NCBI GenBank assembly: GCA_934456435.1
Contig: CAKSHH010000002.1
Span: forward strand, 166,046 to 230,045
Direction: 5' to 3'
Source: an uncultured Eubacteriales bacterium
GTDB taxonomy: Bacteria > Bacillota > Clostridia > Oscillospirales > Acutalibacteraceae
DNA length: 64,000 nucleotides
Below, piece by piece: positions 33,423 to 42,725 of this stretch. The position numbers and the translations under genes were made by a program. The first letter of the stretch is position 1, and each line of letters begins with the position of its first letter. The notes below the pieces were generated by a model. That model worked only from the letters and a program-made list of their open reading frames with translations. It made no database searches and was not told the origin of the DNA.

Positions 33423-35776
33423 TAAATAAATACCGAGTCCATGAAGTGGCAAAGGATTTTGATGTTCCCAGCAAGACAATACTTGACATTGTCGGTAAAT
33501 ATTTTGACGGACAGAAAAAATCTATGACGGCTCTCGAAGAAGCAGAGCTGGACGTTATTTTTGAAAGCATAACGAAGGACAACAGCGTTGAAAGCTTCGA
33601 CGCTTATTTCGCAACGGCAAACGAGCCGAAGAAGGAAGAGAAAAAGCCGGAGGAGAAGAAAGAAGCTCCGAAAGCGGAAGAGAAAAAGGGCGCGAATCAG
33701 CCCGCTCAGCAGGAGAAAAAGGCTCCTGCCGCAGCAGCCGGCGAACAGCCGAAGAAGAAGCAGAAGGATCCCAACGCAAAGATGCAGAGCCGCACAAAGG
33801 GCGAGTTCCGCACGATCGACACGAGGTCGAGCAACGTTGATCTTGATAAGTACAACGAGAAATACGAGAATATTGCTCCCGTCAACCAGGATAGAAGAAG
33901 CGACAGAACCGTAAACAAGCAGAAGTTTAAGCAGAAGCCTCAGCGCAGACAGGGTATGCGTTCTTCACGTCACGAGACGGAGGCGGAAAGACTCAAGAGA
34001 ATCGCCGCGGAAAGAGCCAAGAAGCCGCAGCTTCGTATTCAGGTTCCTGAGGAGATCACGGTCGGCGAGCTTGCCGAGATGCTCCACATGACAGCGGCAG
34101 AGGTTATCAAGAAGCTCTTTGCCCTCGGTCAGATGGCAACCGTAAATGAGGTTATCGACTACGATACAGCCGAAATCGTTGCTACCGAGCTCGGTGCAAA
34201 GTGCGAAAAAGCGGTTGTTGTTACGATTGAGGACAGAATCATTGACGACAGCGAGGACGACGACAAGGATCTTATTACGCGTGATCCCGTTGTCTGTGTT
34301 ATGGGTCACGTTGACCACGGTAAAACATCGCTTCTTGACGCTATCAGAAACACATCGGTCACCTCAACCGAGGCCGGCGGTATCACACAGCACATCGGTG
34401 CTTACAGAGTTGACCTCAACGGTCAGAAGATAACATTCCTTGACACACCGGGTCACGCCGCGTTCACATCAATGCGTGCAAGAGGTGCTCAGGCAACGGA
34501 TATCGCGGTGCTTGTTGTTGCAGCCGATGACGGTATCATGCCGCAGACGATTGAAGCAATCAACCACGCCAAGGCGGCAAATGTTCAGATCATTGTTGCA
34601 ATCAACAAGATGGACAGACCGGGCGCAAATCCCGACAGAATTATGCAGCAGCTCACAGAGCACAGCCTTGTTCCTGAGGAGTGGGGCGGCGACGTTATCT
34701 GCGTTCCCGTTTCCGCAAAAACTCACGAGGGCATCGACAAGCTGCTTGAAAGCATACTCCTTGTTGCGGAAATGCAGGAGCTCAAAGCCAATCCGAACAG
34801 AGCGGCAAAGGGTATCGTTATCGAAGCCCGTCTTGACAAGGGCAGAGGTCCTATCGCAACGCTTCTCGTTCAGAAGGGTACGCTCAATTCCGGCGACATC
34901 ATTGTTGCAGGTCAGGCGGTCGGACGTGTGCGCGTAATGGTTGACGATAAGGGCAGAAAGATAAAGACCGCAGGTCCGTCCGTTCCGGTTGAGATCACAG
35001 GTCTTGCAGAGGTTCCGAACTCCGGCGATATCTTTGACGCGGTAACAGACGAGCGTCTTGCCCGTGAGCTTGTTGAGCAGAGAAAGACAGAAGCTAAGGA
35101 AGAGCAGTTCAAGGCAGTTCAGAAGGTTACTCTTGACAATCTCTTTGATTCGCTCAAGGAGGGCGAGATGAAAGAGCTGAACATCATCGTCAAGGCGGAT
35201 GTTCAGGGCTCGGCAGAGGCGGTTAAGCAGAGCCTCGAAAAGCTTTCCAACGAGGAAGTAAGAGTAAGAGTTATTCACAGTGGCGTCGGTGCTCCGAGCG
35301 AGTCGGACGTTATGCTTGCGAACGCTTCCAACGCTATCATAGTAGGCTTCAATGTCCGTCCCGACCCGGTTGCGGTCAACCTGGCAGAGCGTGACGGCGT
35401 TGAAATGAGAATGTACAGAATAATCTACGACTGCATCGAGGAGATTCAGGCGGCGATCAAGGGTATGCTTGCTCCGAAGTTCCGTGAGGTTGAGCAGGGC
35501 AGAGCGGAGGTCAGAAACGTTATCACGATTTCCTCCGTCGGCAAGATTGCAGGCTGTTATGTTCTTGACGGCAAGATCACAAGAAGCTCCAAGGTCAGAG
35601 TTGTCCGCGACGGCATTGTGCTTGCTGTTGACGAAATCGCATCTCTCCGCCGCTTTAAGGACGACGTCAAGGAGGTTGCCTCCAACTATGAGTGCGGTAT
35701 CGGACTGACAAAGTTCTCCGACATCAAGGAGGGAGACATCTTCGAGGCATACACCGTTGAAGAGTACAGAGATTAA
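33419..35776 (+). CDS. infB: Translation initiation factor IF-2
   Basis: This 785-residue GTPase places initiator tRNA on the 30S subunit. The N-terminal IF2N subdomain (NKYRVHEVAKDFDVPSKTIL) is followed by a charged Lys/Glu/Ala-rich linker (about 65-200), then a second IF2N element (ITVGELAEMLHMTAAEVIKKLF). The GTPase domain has GHVDHGKTSLLD (G1), DTPGHAAF (G3) and NKMDRPGA (G4). Domains II, III and the tRNA-binding C2 follow. It sits between ylxQ and rbfA, the standard order. Confidence 0.97.
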   Translation: MINKYRVHEVAKDFDVPSKTILDIVGKYFDGQKKSMTALEEAELDVIFESITKDNSVESFDAYFATANEPKKEEKKPEEKKEAPKAEEKKGANQPAQQEKKAPAAAAGEQPKKKQKDPNAKMQSRTKGEFRTIDTRSSNVDLDKYNEKYENIAPVNQDRRSDRTVNKQKFKQKPQRRQGMRSSRHETEAERLKRIAAERAKKPQLRIQVPEEITVGELAEMLHMTAAEVIKKLFALGQMATVNEVIDYDTAEIVATELGAKCEKAVVVTIEDRIIDDSEDDDKDLITRDPVVCVMGHVDHGKTSLLDAIRNTSVTSTEAGGITQHIGAYRVDLNGQKITFLDTPGHAAFTSMRARGAQATDIAVLVVAADDGIMPQTIEAINHAKAANVQIIVAINKMDRPGANPDRIMQQLTEHSLVPEEWGGDVICVPVSAKTHEGIDKLLESILLVAEMQELKANPNRAAKGIVIEARLDKGRGPIATLLVQKGTLNSGDIIVAGQAVGRVRVMVDDKGRKIKTAGPSVPVEITGLAEVPNSGDIFDAVTDERLARELVEQRKTEAKEEQFKAVQKVTLDNLFDSLKEGEMKELNIIVKADVQGSAEAVKQSLEKLSNEEVRVRVIHSGVGAPSESDVMLANASNAIIVGFNVRPDPVAVNLAERDGVEMRMYRIIYDCIEEIQAAIKGMLAPKFREVEQGRAEVRNVITISSVGKIAGCYVLDGKITRSSKVRVVRDGIVLAVDEIASLRRFKDDVKEVASNYECGIGLTKFSDIKEGDIFEAYTVEEYRD

Positions 35777-35786
35777 GAGGTAGCTT

Positions 35787-36137
35787 ATGGCTGGTTACAG
35801 AATAGACAGAGTATCCGAGGACATCAAGCGCGAGATAATTGCCGTTATCCGCGAGCTGAAGGATCCGAGGGTGATGGACAAAATGCTTACCGTGGTGAGG
35901 GTCGAAGTCAGCTCCGACGCCTCCTACGCTAAGGTTTATATCAGCGCAATGGAGGGACTTGACGTTGCCAAGGAAGCGGTCAAGGGTCTCAAGAGTGCGA
36001 CGGGTTATATTCGCAGGGAAGTCGGAAAGCGGCTTCACCTGAGAAAAACTCCCGAACTTAACTTTGTTGCGGACGATTCCATTGAACACGGAATGAATAT
36101 TGTTAAGATTATGGATGATTTGAGGACTGAGGACTAA
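35787..36137 (+). CDS. rbfA: Ribosome-binding factor A
   Basis: The 116-residue KH-like cold-shock factor matures the 5' end of 16S rRNA. It has RIDRVSEDIKREIIAVIRELKDPRVM, SSDASYAKVYISAM and GYIRREVGKRLHLRKTPELNF, the last being the family's binding stretch. The stop overlaps the nrnA start (TAATG). Confidence 0.95.
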   Translation: MAGYRIDRVSEDIKREIIAVIRELKDPRVMDKMLTVVRVEVSSDASYAKVYISAMEGLDVAKEAVKGLKSATGYIRREVGKRLHLRKTPELNFVADDSIEHGMNIVKIMDDLRTED

Positions 36138-37090
36138 TGATTATCGGGCTTGATTCTGCGGTTGAATTTCTGAAAGAAAGGGATAATTTCCTGATTCTGA
36201 CTCATGCACACCCCGACGGGGACACTCTCGGCTCCGCTTTTGCGCTTAAATATGCGCTTGAGACGGTCGGTAAGAGCGCGGAGGTCAGATGCAATGATTC
36301 GGTTGCTCCGAAATTTGATTATCTCGGTGCGGTTTGCACGCGGGACAGCGGCTTTGACACCGTCGTTGCGGTTGACGTGGCGGACACAAAGCTGCTCGGA
36401 AAGGATTTTGAGGCTGTCTATGCCGACAAAATCGAGCTCTGCATAGATCATCACGGCTCAAACAGACTGTTTGCACAAAAAACTCTGCTTGACGCAAAGG
36501 CCGCCGCGGCGTGTGAGATAATTCTTGAGATTATCCATTCGCTCGGAGTTGTGCCGACGAAAAAGATAGCGGACTGCATCTATACCGGACTGACAACGGA
36601 CACGGGCTGTTTCCGCTATTCAAACGTCACACCGCGCACAATGAGAATGGCGGCGGAGATGATAGAGCACGGGGCGGATCACGTCCGCATAAACACAGTG
36701 ATGTTTGAGACGAAAACACGAACCTATGTTGCCCTTGAAAAGATGGCTGTCGGCGGTATGAAAATGTACCTTGACGGCAAGTGCGCGTTCATAACGGTGA
36801 CTCAGGAAATGTACCGACAAAGCGGCTCCGACGAGAGCGAGGTTGACGCAATCGCGTCTTTGCCGCGTCAAATCGAGGGAGTGCTTGTCGGCGTCACGAT
36901 GCGCGAGCGCAAGGACGGAACCTACAAGGTGTCGATGCGAAGCAATGTTCCCGTGAATGTTGCCGAGATTTGCGCGGCGATGGGCGGCGGCGGACATCCG
37001 CAGGCGGCAGGCTGTCAGGTTGACGGACCGCTTGAGAGCGCAACAAAGACAGTTGTTGACAACGTAAAAGAATATATCGAAAAACTTTAA
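36137..37090 (+). CDS. nrnA: DHH-family phosphoesterase, NrnA-like
   Basis: The 317-residue enzyme is predicted to degrade nanoRNA and/or pAp. The DHH domain metal motifs are THAHPDGDTLGSAF, VDVADTKL and CIDHHGSN (the DHH triad). The C-terminal DHHA1 domain has GGGGHPQAAGCQV. It is last in the operon, overlapping rbfA by one base. Its TAA stop lies inside the TTAA of a repeat element at 37087. Confidence 0.93.
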   Translation: MIIGLDSAVEFLKERDNFLILTHAHPDGDTLGSAFALKYALETVGKSAEVRCNDSVAPKFDYLGAVCTRDSGFDTVVAVDVADTKLLGKDFEAVYADKIELCIDHHGSNRLFAQKTLLDAKAAAACEIILEIIHSLGVVPTKKIADCIYTGLTTDTGCFRYSNVTPRTMRMAAEMIEHGADHVRINTVMFETKTRTYVALEKMAVGGMKMYLDGKCAFITVTQEMYRQSGSDESEVDAIASLPRQIEGVLVGVTMRERKDGTYKVSMRSNVPVNVAEICAAMGGGGHPQAAGCQVDGPLESATKTVVDNVKEYIEKL

Positions 37091-37170
37091 GGCAATATCG
37101 TACAATTGAAGTGTGCGGATTGTGCAGTAATCGGGGGCAAACGCTCCCGATTTTTTTGTTGACCGTCAGG
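37087..37170 (-). repeat. Diverged copy of the TTAAGACA-ended element
   Basis: The sequence starts TTAAGGCAATATCGTACAAT, then GGATTGTGCAGTAA, and later CCGTCAGGAAAAA. The same three blocks occur in order in the right half of the 6673-6841 element read on its minus strand (TTAAGACAGCACCGCACAAT, GAATTGCACAGTAA, TTTTTCGTCAGG). The operon terminator is embedded in it. Confidence 0.5.
37129..37158 (+). terminator. Terminator of the rimP-nrnA operon
   Basis: AATCGGG-G pairs with C-CCCGATT around a short loop, followed by seven T. The promoter of the next gene begins at its end. Confidence 0.88.
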
Positions 37171-37187
37171 AAAAATAAGGTTATAAT
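37159..37187 (+). promoter_or_regulatory. Promoter of the MFS/GPH transporter gene
   Basis: TTGACC (37159-37164), 17 bases, perfect TATAAT (37182-37187). The ribosome site TCAGGAGGG precedes the start at 37214. Confidence 0.75.
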
Positions 37188-37213
37188 GAAATAAATAAAG
37201 TCAGGAGGGTAAT

Positions 37214-38695
37214 ATGAAGATAAAAGAGATTATAGCGCCTGCCGATTATACAACAAAGCTCGGCGAGCGTGTGAGTTATTGGCTATACTTCGTCGGTCAG
37301 AACGTTTTTTACAATGTTGTGACGACGTTTATGGCTACATATCTTATGATGAACGGCATCAACCTTGCCAAAATCGCGCTGGTTATGCTTATCGTCAAGA
37401 TCTGGGATGCCGTCAATGACCCGATGTTCGGAATAATTTTTGACAAGATAAAGTTCAAAAACGGACAGAAATGTATGCCGTGGATAAAAATTTCCGTCGG
37501 TCTTGTCCCCATAACCACGGTTCTTCTTTTCATCATACCGTCCGGAATCGGCGAAATACCTAAGCTGATTTGGTTCACGGTTGCCTACCTGCTTTGGGAT
37601 TCAAGCTACACGGTTTGCGACGTCCCGATTTACAGTATGGTCACGACGATGACCGACAATGTCAATGAACGTAACACCCTTATGTCAATCGGCAGACTGT
37701 TCAGCAGCGCCGGTATGGGACTTTCGGGACTGCTCTGCACTCTGCTTGTCAGCGAAAAAATCGGTCTGAGCTTCAGCCCGGTTGTTATAATCCTTTCGGT
37801 AATCGGACTGCTGTTTATGATTCCGCTTTGCTTCAACGGCAAGGAGAGGAACTACCACGGCGAGCTGGAGGAAGAGGCGTTTTCGATAAAGAGAATGTTG
37901 AAGTACCTCGTCCACAACAAGTATCTTCTCATTTATTACCTCGGCTACCTTTTTGCTAACGGCTTGCTGACCGGCAATGCGCTCGCTCTGTTTGTTTCAT
38001 ACTACCTTTTCGGAAGCGCGAACTTCAACATTATCCTCGGAATTATCGGAAGTGTTCCGTCAATTATCGTTGCGCTTCTTATTCCGGTAGTTTCCAAAAA
38101 GTTTGACAAGTTCAAGCTGTTCTTTATTTGCAACTCCGTTGCCGCGGTACTCGGATTTGTGATGTATTTCATCGGCTGGCAGAATAAGATTCTGTTCGTT
38201 ATCCTGACCGTCATACGCGGACTTTTTACAAGCGTTACGGGAACTCTCGGATTTATGTTCACCCCCGATTGCGCGGAGTACGGTCAGTATAAGACGGGCG
38301 TTGACGCAAAGGGAATCACGTTTTCGATTCAGACATTTACAACGAAGATTGCCGCCGCAGTCGCTTCGTCGCTCGGACTTGCAATTCTTTCCCTGTTTGA
38401 CTGGAAAAAGATTGAAGCGGAAAGCTTTGCCGACATTGAAAAGCTGCACATTGTCCAAAGTGCAACGGCTCTCAACGGTCTGTGGGTAACGTATATATTG
38501 ATTCCGAGCATCGGTTTGGCGATAACCTCCGTAATTTATCTGTTCTATAAGCTCAGGGACAAGGATGTTCAGGTTATGGCAAGATGCAACGCAGGCGAGA
38601 TTACGAGGGAGGAAGCCGAACAGCTCCTGCCGAAATCGCTCAAATGCGGCATTAAGCCGAAGCTTACCGAGGAAACGGTATCAAGCGCAAAATAA
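37214..38695 (+). CDS. MFS transporter of the GPH (sugar:cation symporter) type
   Basis: The 493-residue inner-membrane protein has about twelve hydrophobic segments. GPH-type features: KLGERVSYWLYFVGQNVFYN near the N-terminus, the loop IVKIWDAVNDPMFGIIFD (a D-x-x-x-D-P pattern near residue 70), and DVPIYSMVTTMTDN near 140. Between the two bundles are FTPDCAEYGQYKTGVDAKG-like residues near 355. The C-terminal tail is soluble with an acidic/basic stretch. GPH carriers usually import di- or oligosaccharides with Na+ or H+, but no sugar-metabolism gene is adjacent, so the substrate is open. Confidence 0.87.
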   Translation: MKIKEIIAPADYTTKLGERVSYWLYFVGQNVFYNVVTTFMATYLMMNGINLAKIALVMLIVKIWDAVNDPMFGIIFDKIKFKNGQKCMPWIKISVGLVPITTVLLFIIPSGIGEIPKLIWFTVAYLLWDSSYTVCDVPIYSMVTTMTDNVNERNTLMSIGRLFSSAGMGLSGLLCTLLVSEKIGLSFSPVVIILSVIGLLFMIPLCFNGKERNYHGELEEEAFSIKRMLKYLVHNKYLLIYYLGYLFANGLLTGNALALFVSYYLFGSANFNIILGIIGSVPSIIVALLIPVVSKKFDKFKLFFICNSVAAVLGFVMYFIGWQNKILFVILTVIRGLFTSVTGTLGFMFTPDCAEYGQYKTGVDAKGITFSIQTFTTKIAAAVASSLGLAILSLFDWKKIEAESFADIEKLHIVQSATALNGLWVTYILIPSIGLAITSVIYLFYKLRDKDVQVMARCNAGEITREEAEQLLPKSLKCGIKPKLTEETVSSAK

Positions 38696-38702
38696 AATAA
38701 TG

Positions 38703-38739
38703 AATGCTGTCACGTCGTTTTGTATGTGACAGCATTTTT
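38703..38739 (+). terminator. Terminator after the GPH transporter gene
   Basis: AATGCTGTCAC pairs with GTGACAGCATT, followed by TTTTA. Confidence 0.88.
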
Positions 38740-38849
38740 ATATGTATTCTCCTTCTATGCCGCAAAGACAAAGAAAGGCGGCAATGGCAGGTTCGACCCG
38801 GTTTTGGCACGCATGGGGCTGGTTCGGCTACAACAGGTAATTTTTGTTC

Positions 38850-38878
38850 TTGACAAATTGGCGTTAAGATGTTAATAT
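38850..38878 (+). promoter_or_regulatory. Promoter of the pheST transcript
   Basis: TTGACA (38850-38855), 17 bases, TAATAT (38873-38878), immediately before the T-box leader. Confidence 0.75.
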
Positions 38879-38884
38879 ATCACA

Positions 38885-39140
38885 TAAAGATACACGGCGA
38901 AGATGTGTAAGTAGTTACCGTCACGGTATGCAAAGAGAGCGGCAGTCATCGGCTGAGAGCGCCGCCGTACGGACGGGAATGAATTTCAGCATCGGAGTGT
39001 CCTGCGAAAGCTTGATTAAGCAGGGTGTTCCCGTACACGTCATTACGGAAAAGAGAGCAGAGATTTTCTCTGAATATGGGTGGTACCACGGTTTATCCCG
39101 TCCCATAACAAGGCTTAGGTTTTGTTATGGGACGTTTTTT
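38885..39140 (+). promoter_or_regulatory. T-box leader, phenylalanine specific
   Basis: The leader reads uncharged tRNA-Phe. Stem I contains the AAAGAGAGC region (38932-38940) and a specifier loop GAATTTCAGC with TTC (Phe codon) at 38985-38987. The T-box core is TGGTACCACG (39081-39090); TGGT would pair with the ACCA end of a tRNA with A73, as tRNA-Phe has. A strong terminator (GTCCCATAACA/TGTTATGGGAC plus six T, 39100-39140) competes with the antiterminator. Uncharged tRNA-Phe should allow read-through into pheST. Confidence 0.92.
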
Positions 39141-39182
39141 GATGTTCGGAAATCGTATGCTCGAAATTTAGGAGGTTTATGT

Positions 39183-40235
39183 ATGGCAGATCAGGTTGAA
39201 TTGCTCAGAAAAAAGTTTGAAGACTCTATTTTGCAGGTCAGGGACGCGTCGGAGCTGGAGGCTCTGCGTGTTAATTTCCTCGGCAAGAGCGGCCATGTAA
39301 CAACCCTGCTCAAGGGTATGGGCAAGCTTTCACCGGAAGAGAAAAAGACGATGGGTCAGGTCATCAACACATTTAAAACAAGCGTTGCCGACGCTATCGG
39401 AAGAAAGGCGGAGGAACTGCACGATCTGGCGGTTAAGAAAGAAATCGAAATGACGCCGGAGTTTGACGTTTCCGTTCCGACGGATCTCACAAGAGGCTCT
39501 TATCATCCGATAACCCTGGTTCAGCGTCAGTGCGAAAATGTGTTCAAGTCCATGGGCTTCACCGTTGAGGATTACAGCGAGGTTGTAACGGACTATGAGT
39601 GCTTCGAGTCGCTCAATATTCCGAAATTCCACCCTGCGCGCGATATGCAGGACACATATTATTTGACAAACGGTCAGCTTCTCAAGTCGCAGACCTCTGC
39701 GGCTCAGAACGCTATCTATAAAAAATACAAAGATCAGCTCATCAACGAGGGCAAGCCGATCAAGGCTGTTTTCCCCGGCAGATGCTTCCGCAACGAAAGC
39801 ACAGATGCCTGCCACGAAAACACGTTCTTCCAGATGGAGGGCGTTATGGTCGGCAAGGATATTTCAATATCCAACCTCATCTTCTTTATGAAAACGATGC
39901 TTTCCGAGGTTTTCCAAAGAGACATCAAGGTTCGTCTGCGTCCGGGCTTCTTCCCGTTCGTTGAACCCGGCTTTGAGCTTGACATCAACTGCCTTATCTG
40001 CGGCGGTGAGGGCTGTCCCTCATGCAAGCACAGCGGTTGGCTTGAGCTTTGCCCCTGCGGAATGATTCATCCAAACGTGCTCAGAGAGGGTGGAATTGAT
40101 CCCGACGAATACACAGGCTTCGCGTTCGGTCTCGGTCTTACCAGACTTGCGATGATGAAGTACGGTATCAAGGATATCCGTGACCTCAACAGCGGCGCTC
40201 TCGTAAATCTTGAGCAGTTCACGGACGACGAATAA
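39183..40235 (+). CDS. pheS: Phenylalanyl-tRNA synthetase alpha subunit
   Basis: The 350-residue catalytic subunit of the (alpha-beta)2 enzyme has an N-terminal coiled coil (about 1-85). The catalytic domain follows with TRGSYHPITLVQRQCENVF, FPGRCFRNESTDACHENTFFQMEG (motif 2) and FAFGLGLTRLAMMKYGI (motif 3). The start at 39183 is preceded by TTAGGAGG; the longer open frame upstream is the T-box leader and is not coding. pheT follows after 12 bases. Confidence 0.97.
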   Translation: MADQVELLRKKFEDSILQVRDASELEALRVNFLGKSGHVTTLLKGMGKLSPEEKKTMGQVINTFKTSVADAIGRKAEELHDLAVKKEIEMTPEFDVSVPTDLTRGSYHPITLVQRQCENVFKSMGFTVEDYSEVVTDYECFESLNIPKFHPARDMQDTYYLTNGQLLKSQTSAAQNAIYKKYKDQLINEGKPIKAVFPGRCFRNESTDACHENTFFQMEGVMVGKDISISNLIFFMKTMLSEVFQRDIKVRLRPGFFPFVEPGFELDINCLICGGEGCPSCKHSGWLELCPCGMIHPNVLREGGIDPDEYTGFAFGLGLTRLAMMKYGIKDIRDLNSGALVNLEQFTDDE

Positions 40236-40247
40236 GGAGGCAGAACA

Positions 40248-42608
40248 ATGTTTATTTCAATTAACTGGATTAAAGATTTCGTTGATCTTTCGGGTCTTGA
40301 CATTGACGAGCTTATTCACAAGTTCTCCCTGTCCACCGCTGAGGTCGAAAATGAAATTTTCTATAAGGGCAGCGACATCAGCGGAATCGTTGTTGCCGAG
40401 ATAAAATCGGTCGAGGAGCACCCCGAATCAAAGAAGCTCCATCTTCTCAAGGTTGACGCGGGCGACGGTCAGCTCACAGACGTTGTTTGCGGTGCGCCGA
40501 ACGTAAGAGCAGGTATGAAAACAGCATTTGCAAAGGTCGGCGCGAAGCTCGGCGAAATTGAGATTGCACCCAGACCGCTTGCAGGTTATATGTCGAACGG
40601 TATGTGCTGTTCCGAAAAGGAAATCGGCATGAGCGACGATAATTCCGGTATTATGGATCTTGACGAGAGCCTTGCAAACGGCACGGATATCAAGGACGTT
40701 TTCGCTATCGAGGATATCATCTTTGAGGTTGACAACAAGTCGCTGACCAACCGTCCAGACCTTTGGGGTCACTACGGAATCGCAAGAGAGTTTGCTGCGC
40801 TCGCAGGCAGACCGCTGAAAGCACTTGACACCGTTGACCTCAGCCAATATAAGGATTTGCCGAAGGTAGATATGAAGATAGAGGATCCTCTCTGTTACAG
40901 ATATTCATGCCTTCAGTTTGAAAATATCACAAGAAACGTCAGCCCGGCGAACATGAGAATCCGCCTTTACTACTGCGGAATGAGAGCGATCAACTTCCTT
41001 GCCGACCTGACAAACTATCTCATGCTTGAAATGGGTCAGCCGATGCACGCTTTCGACTCAAGAAAGGTTGAGAAAATCAGAATCAAGAGATTTGACACAC
41101 CGTTTGAGTTCAAGACACTTGACGGCGTTGAGAGACATATAGACGAGAACACTCTGATGATTTGCAACGACAATACGCCCGTTGCAATCGCAGGAATCAT
41201 GGGCGGACTTGACTCGGAAATCGTTGACGATACTCATTCGCTTACACTTGAATCGGCAACGTTCGATGCCGTTTCCGTCAGAAAGTCCTCCGCTCGCCTT
41301 GCTCACAGAACCGACGCTTCAATGCGTTATGAAAAGAGCCTTGACCCAGAGATGACTGTGACAGCGGTTGCACGTTTCGTTAAGCTCCTCAGCGACTTTG
41401 ATTCGGGCGTAAAGGTAACTTCGAGCCTGACAGATGAATACGCACACAAGTTTGACGACGTTGAACTCAGCTTCGACAAGAAATTTGTTGACCGTTACAC
41501 GGGCATTGAAATCGACAACGATACGATCGTTAAGACACTCACCGCGCTCGGCTTCAAGGTTAAGCTTGAAGGTGACGACTTCACCGTTGACGTTCCGTCA
41601 TGGAGAGCGACAAAGGACGTTACGCTCAAGGCTGATATTATTGAAGAGATAACAAGAATATACGGCTACGACAACTTCGATATCCATACGGCGAAAGCTC
41701 CGCTTTACCCCGTTCGTCCGTTTGCCGAAAAGAGCATTGAGGACAAGATTAAGGATATTCTCGTTAAGGAGTTCGGACTTCACGAGGTTCATTCGTATAT
41801 TTGGGAGTACACCGACGAGTACAGAAAGCTCGGCATTGCGACCGAGCCGAACATCAAGCTTGCCAATGCTACCAACCCGAACATTGAGACTATCAGAAAG
41901 TCGATGATTCCGACCCAGCTTTGCCAGGTTAAGTCTAACTCCTCCTACGCTCCGTCGTTCGGAATTTTCGAGATCGGACGTGTTGTTGACGGCGTTGACG
42001 AAAACAACCTTTGCCGCGAGCATAAGAAGCTTGCAATCACTCTCTTCAGCAAGACGGAATCCGCAGAGGAGCTTTACTTCAAGCTTATCAATATGATTTC
42101 GGTTGCGGTTGACGATATCAAGCACAAGCCCGTTTCGTTCAAGGCGAAGAGCGCAGAGCTCAACTACATTCATCCCAAGAACTACAACGCGATTGTATGC
42201 GACGGCAAGGAGCTGGGCGTAATCGGTGTGGTTCACCCTGAGGTTCTCAGAAACATTGACAAGAAAGCGAATGTTGTTTTCCTGGAAATGGATATCAAGG
42301 ACCTTGTCGGTGTTGAAAACGAGGGCATCAAGTATGCCGAGGCTTCAAAGTATCCGTCGATTGAGGTTGACGTAACATTTGTTACGGATACATTCAGACC
42401 GATTAAGGAGGCAATGGAGCTCATCAATTCCGAGCTTGTCAAGAAGGTCGCCGTCGTTGACACCTATCAGGACGTAAGCGGAAAGTCGATAACCGTGAGA
42501 ATTGTGTTCTCCTGCCCCGACAGAACGCTTGTCAAGGACGAGGTTATGGCAATAGTCAATGAACTTATCGCAAAGCTCAACAGCAAGGGAATAAAGCTTA
42601 AAGGCTGA
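40248..42608 (+). CDS. pheT: Phenylalanyl-tRNA synthetase beta subunit
   Basis: The 786-residue subunit has an N-terminal tRNA-binding OB domain (about 40-150), the B3/B4 editing domain (about 200-390), the B5 domain (about 400-475, VELSFDKKFVDRYTGIEI) and a catalytic-like core. The C-terminal ferredoxin-fold anticodon domain is about 690-786 (YPSIEVDVTFVTDTFRPIKEAM). It is controlled by the upstream Phe T-box with pheS. Confidence 0.97.
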   Translation: MFISINWIKDFVDLSGLDIDELIHKFSLSTAEVENEIFYKGSDISGIVVAEIKSVEEHPESKKLHLLKVDAGDGQLTDVVCGAPNVRAGMKTAFAKVGAKLGEIEIAPRPLAGYMSNGMCCSEKEIGMSDDNSGIMDLDESLANGTDIKDVFAIEDIIFEVDNKSLTNRPDLWGHYGIAREFAALAGRPLKALDTVDLSQYKDLPKVDMKIEDPLCYRYSCLQFENITRNVSPANMRIRLYYCGMRAINFLADLTNYLMLEMGQPMHAFDSRKVEKIRIKRFDTPFEFKTLDGVERHIDENTLMICNDNTPVAIAGIMGGLDSEIVDDTHSLTLESATFDAVSVRKSSARLAHRTDASMRYEKSLDPEMTVTAVARFVKLLSDFDSGVKVTSSLTDEYAHKFDDVELSFDKKFVDRYTGIEIDNDTIVKTLTALGFKVKLEGDDFTVDVPSWRATKDVTLKADIIEEITRIYGYDNFDIHTAKAPLYPVRPFAEKSIEDKIKDILVKEFGLHEVHSYIWEYTDEYRKLGIATEPNIKLANATNPNIETIRKSMIPTQLCQVKSNSSYAPSFGIFEIGRVVDGVDENNLCREHKKLAITLFSKTESAEELYFKLINMISVAVDDIKHKPVSFKAKSAELNYIHPKNYNAIVCDGKELGVIGVVHPEVLRNIDKKANVVFLEMDIKDLVGVENEGIKYAEASKYPSIEVDVTFVTDTFRPIKEAMELINSELVKKVAVVDTYQDVSGKSITVRIVFSCPDRTLVKDEVMAIVNELIAKLNSKGIKLKG

Positions 42609-42629
42609 GATAAATACAGATAAAAAAAG

Positions 42630-42667
42630 AAAGCTATAATTCACGTTATGCGAATTATAGCTTTTTT
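42630..42667 (+). terminator. Terminator after pheT
   Basis: AAGCTATAATTC pairs with GAATTATAGCTT, followed by six T in all. Confidence 0.88.
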
Positions 42668-42725
42668 CTATAATGAATGCGTTTTTTACTATGACAGATA
42701 TTTAACCGTTAGTGAAACGCTGATT

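Noticed and set aside
38758..38845. Structured stretch upstream of the pheST promoter with GGTTCGACCC, like a tRNA T arm
   Set aside because: No acceptor, D or anticodon arm can be built around it. TGCCGC/GCGGCA is only a small hairpin. It may be decayed sequence, but nothing supports an RNA gene.
38928..39182. N-terminal extension of pheS by 85 codons
   Set aside because: This stretch is the T-box leader; the strong ribosome site and the conserved start are at 39183.
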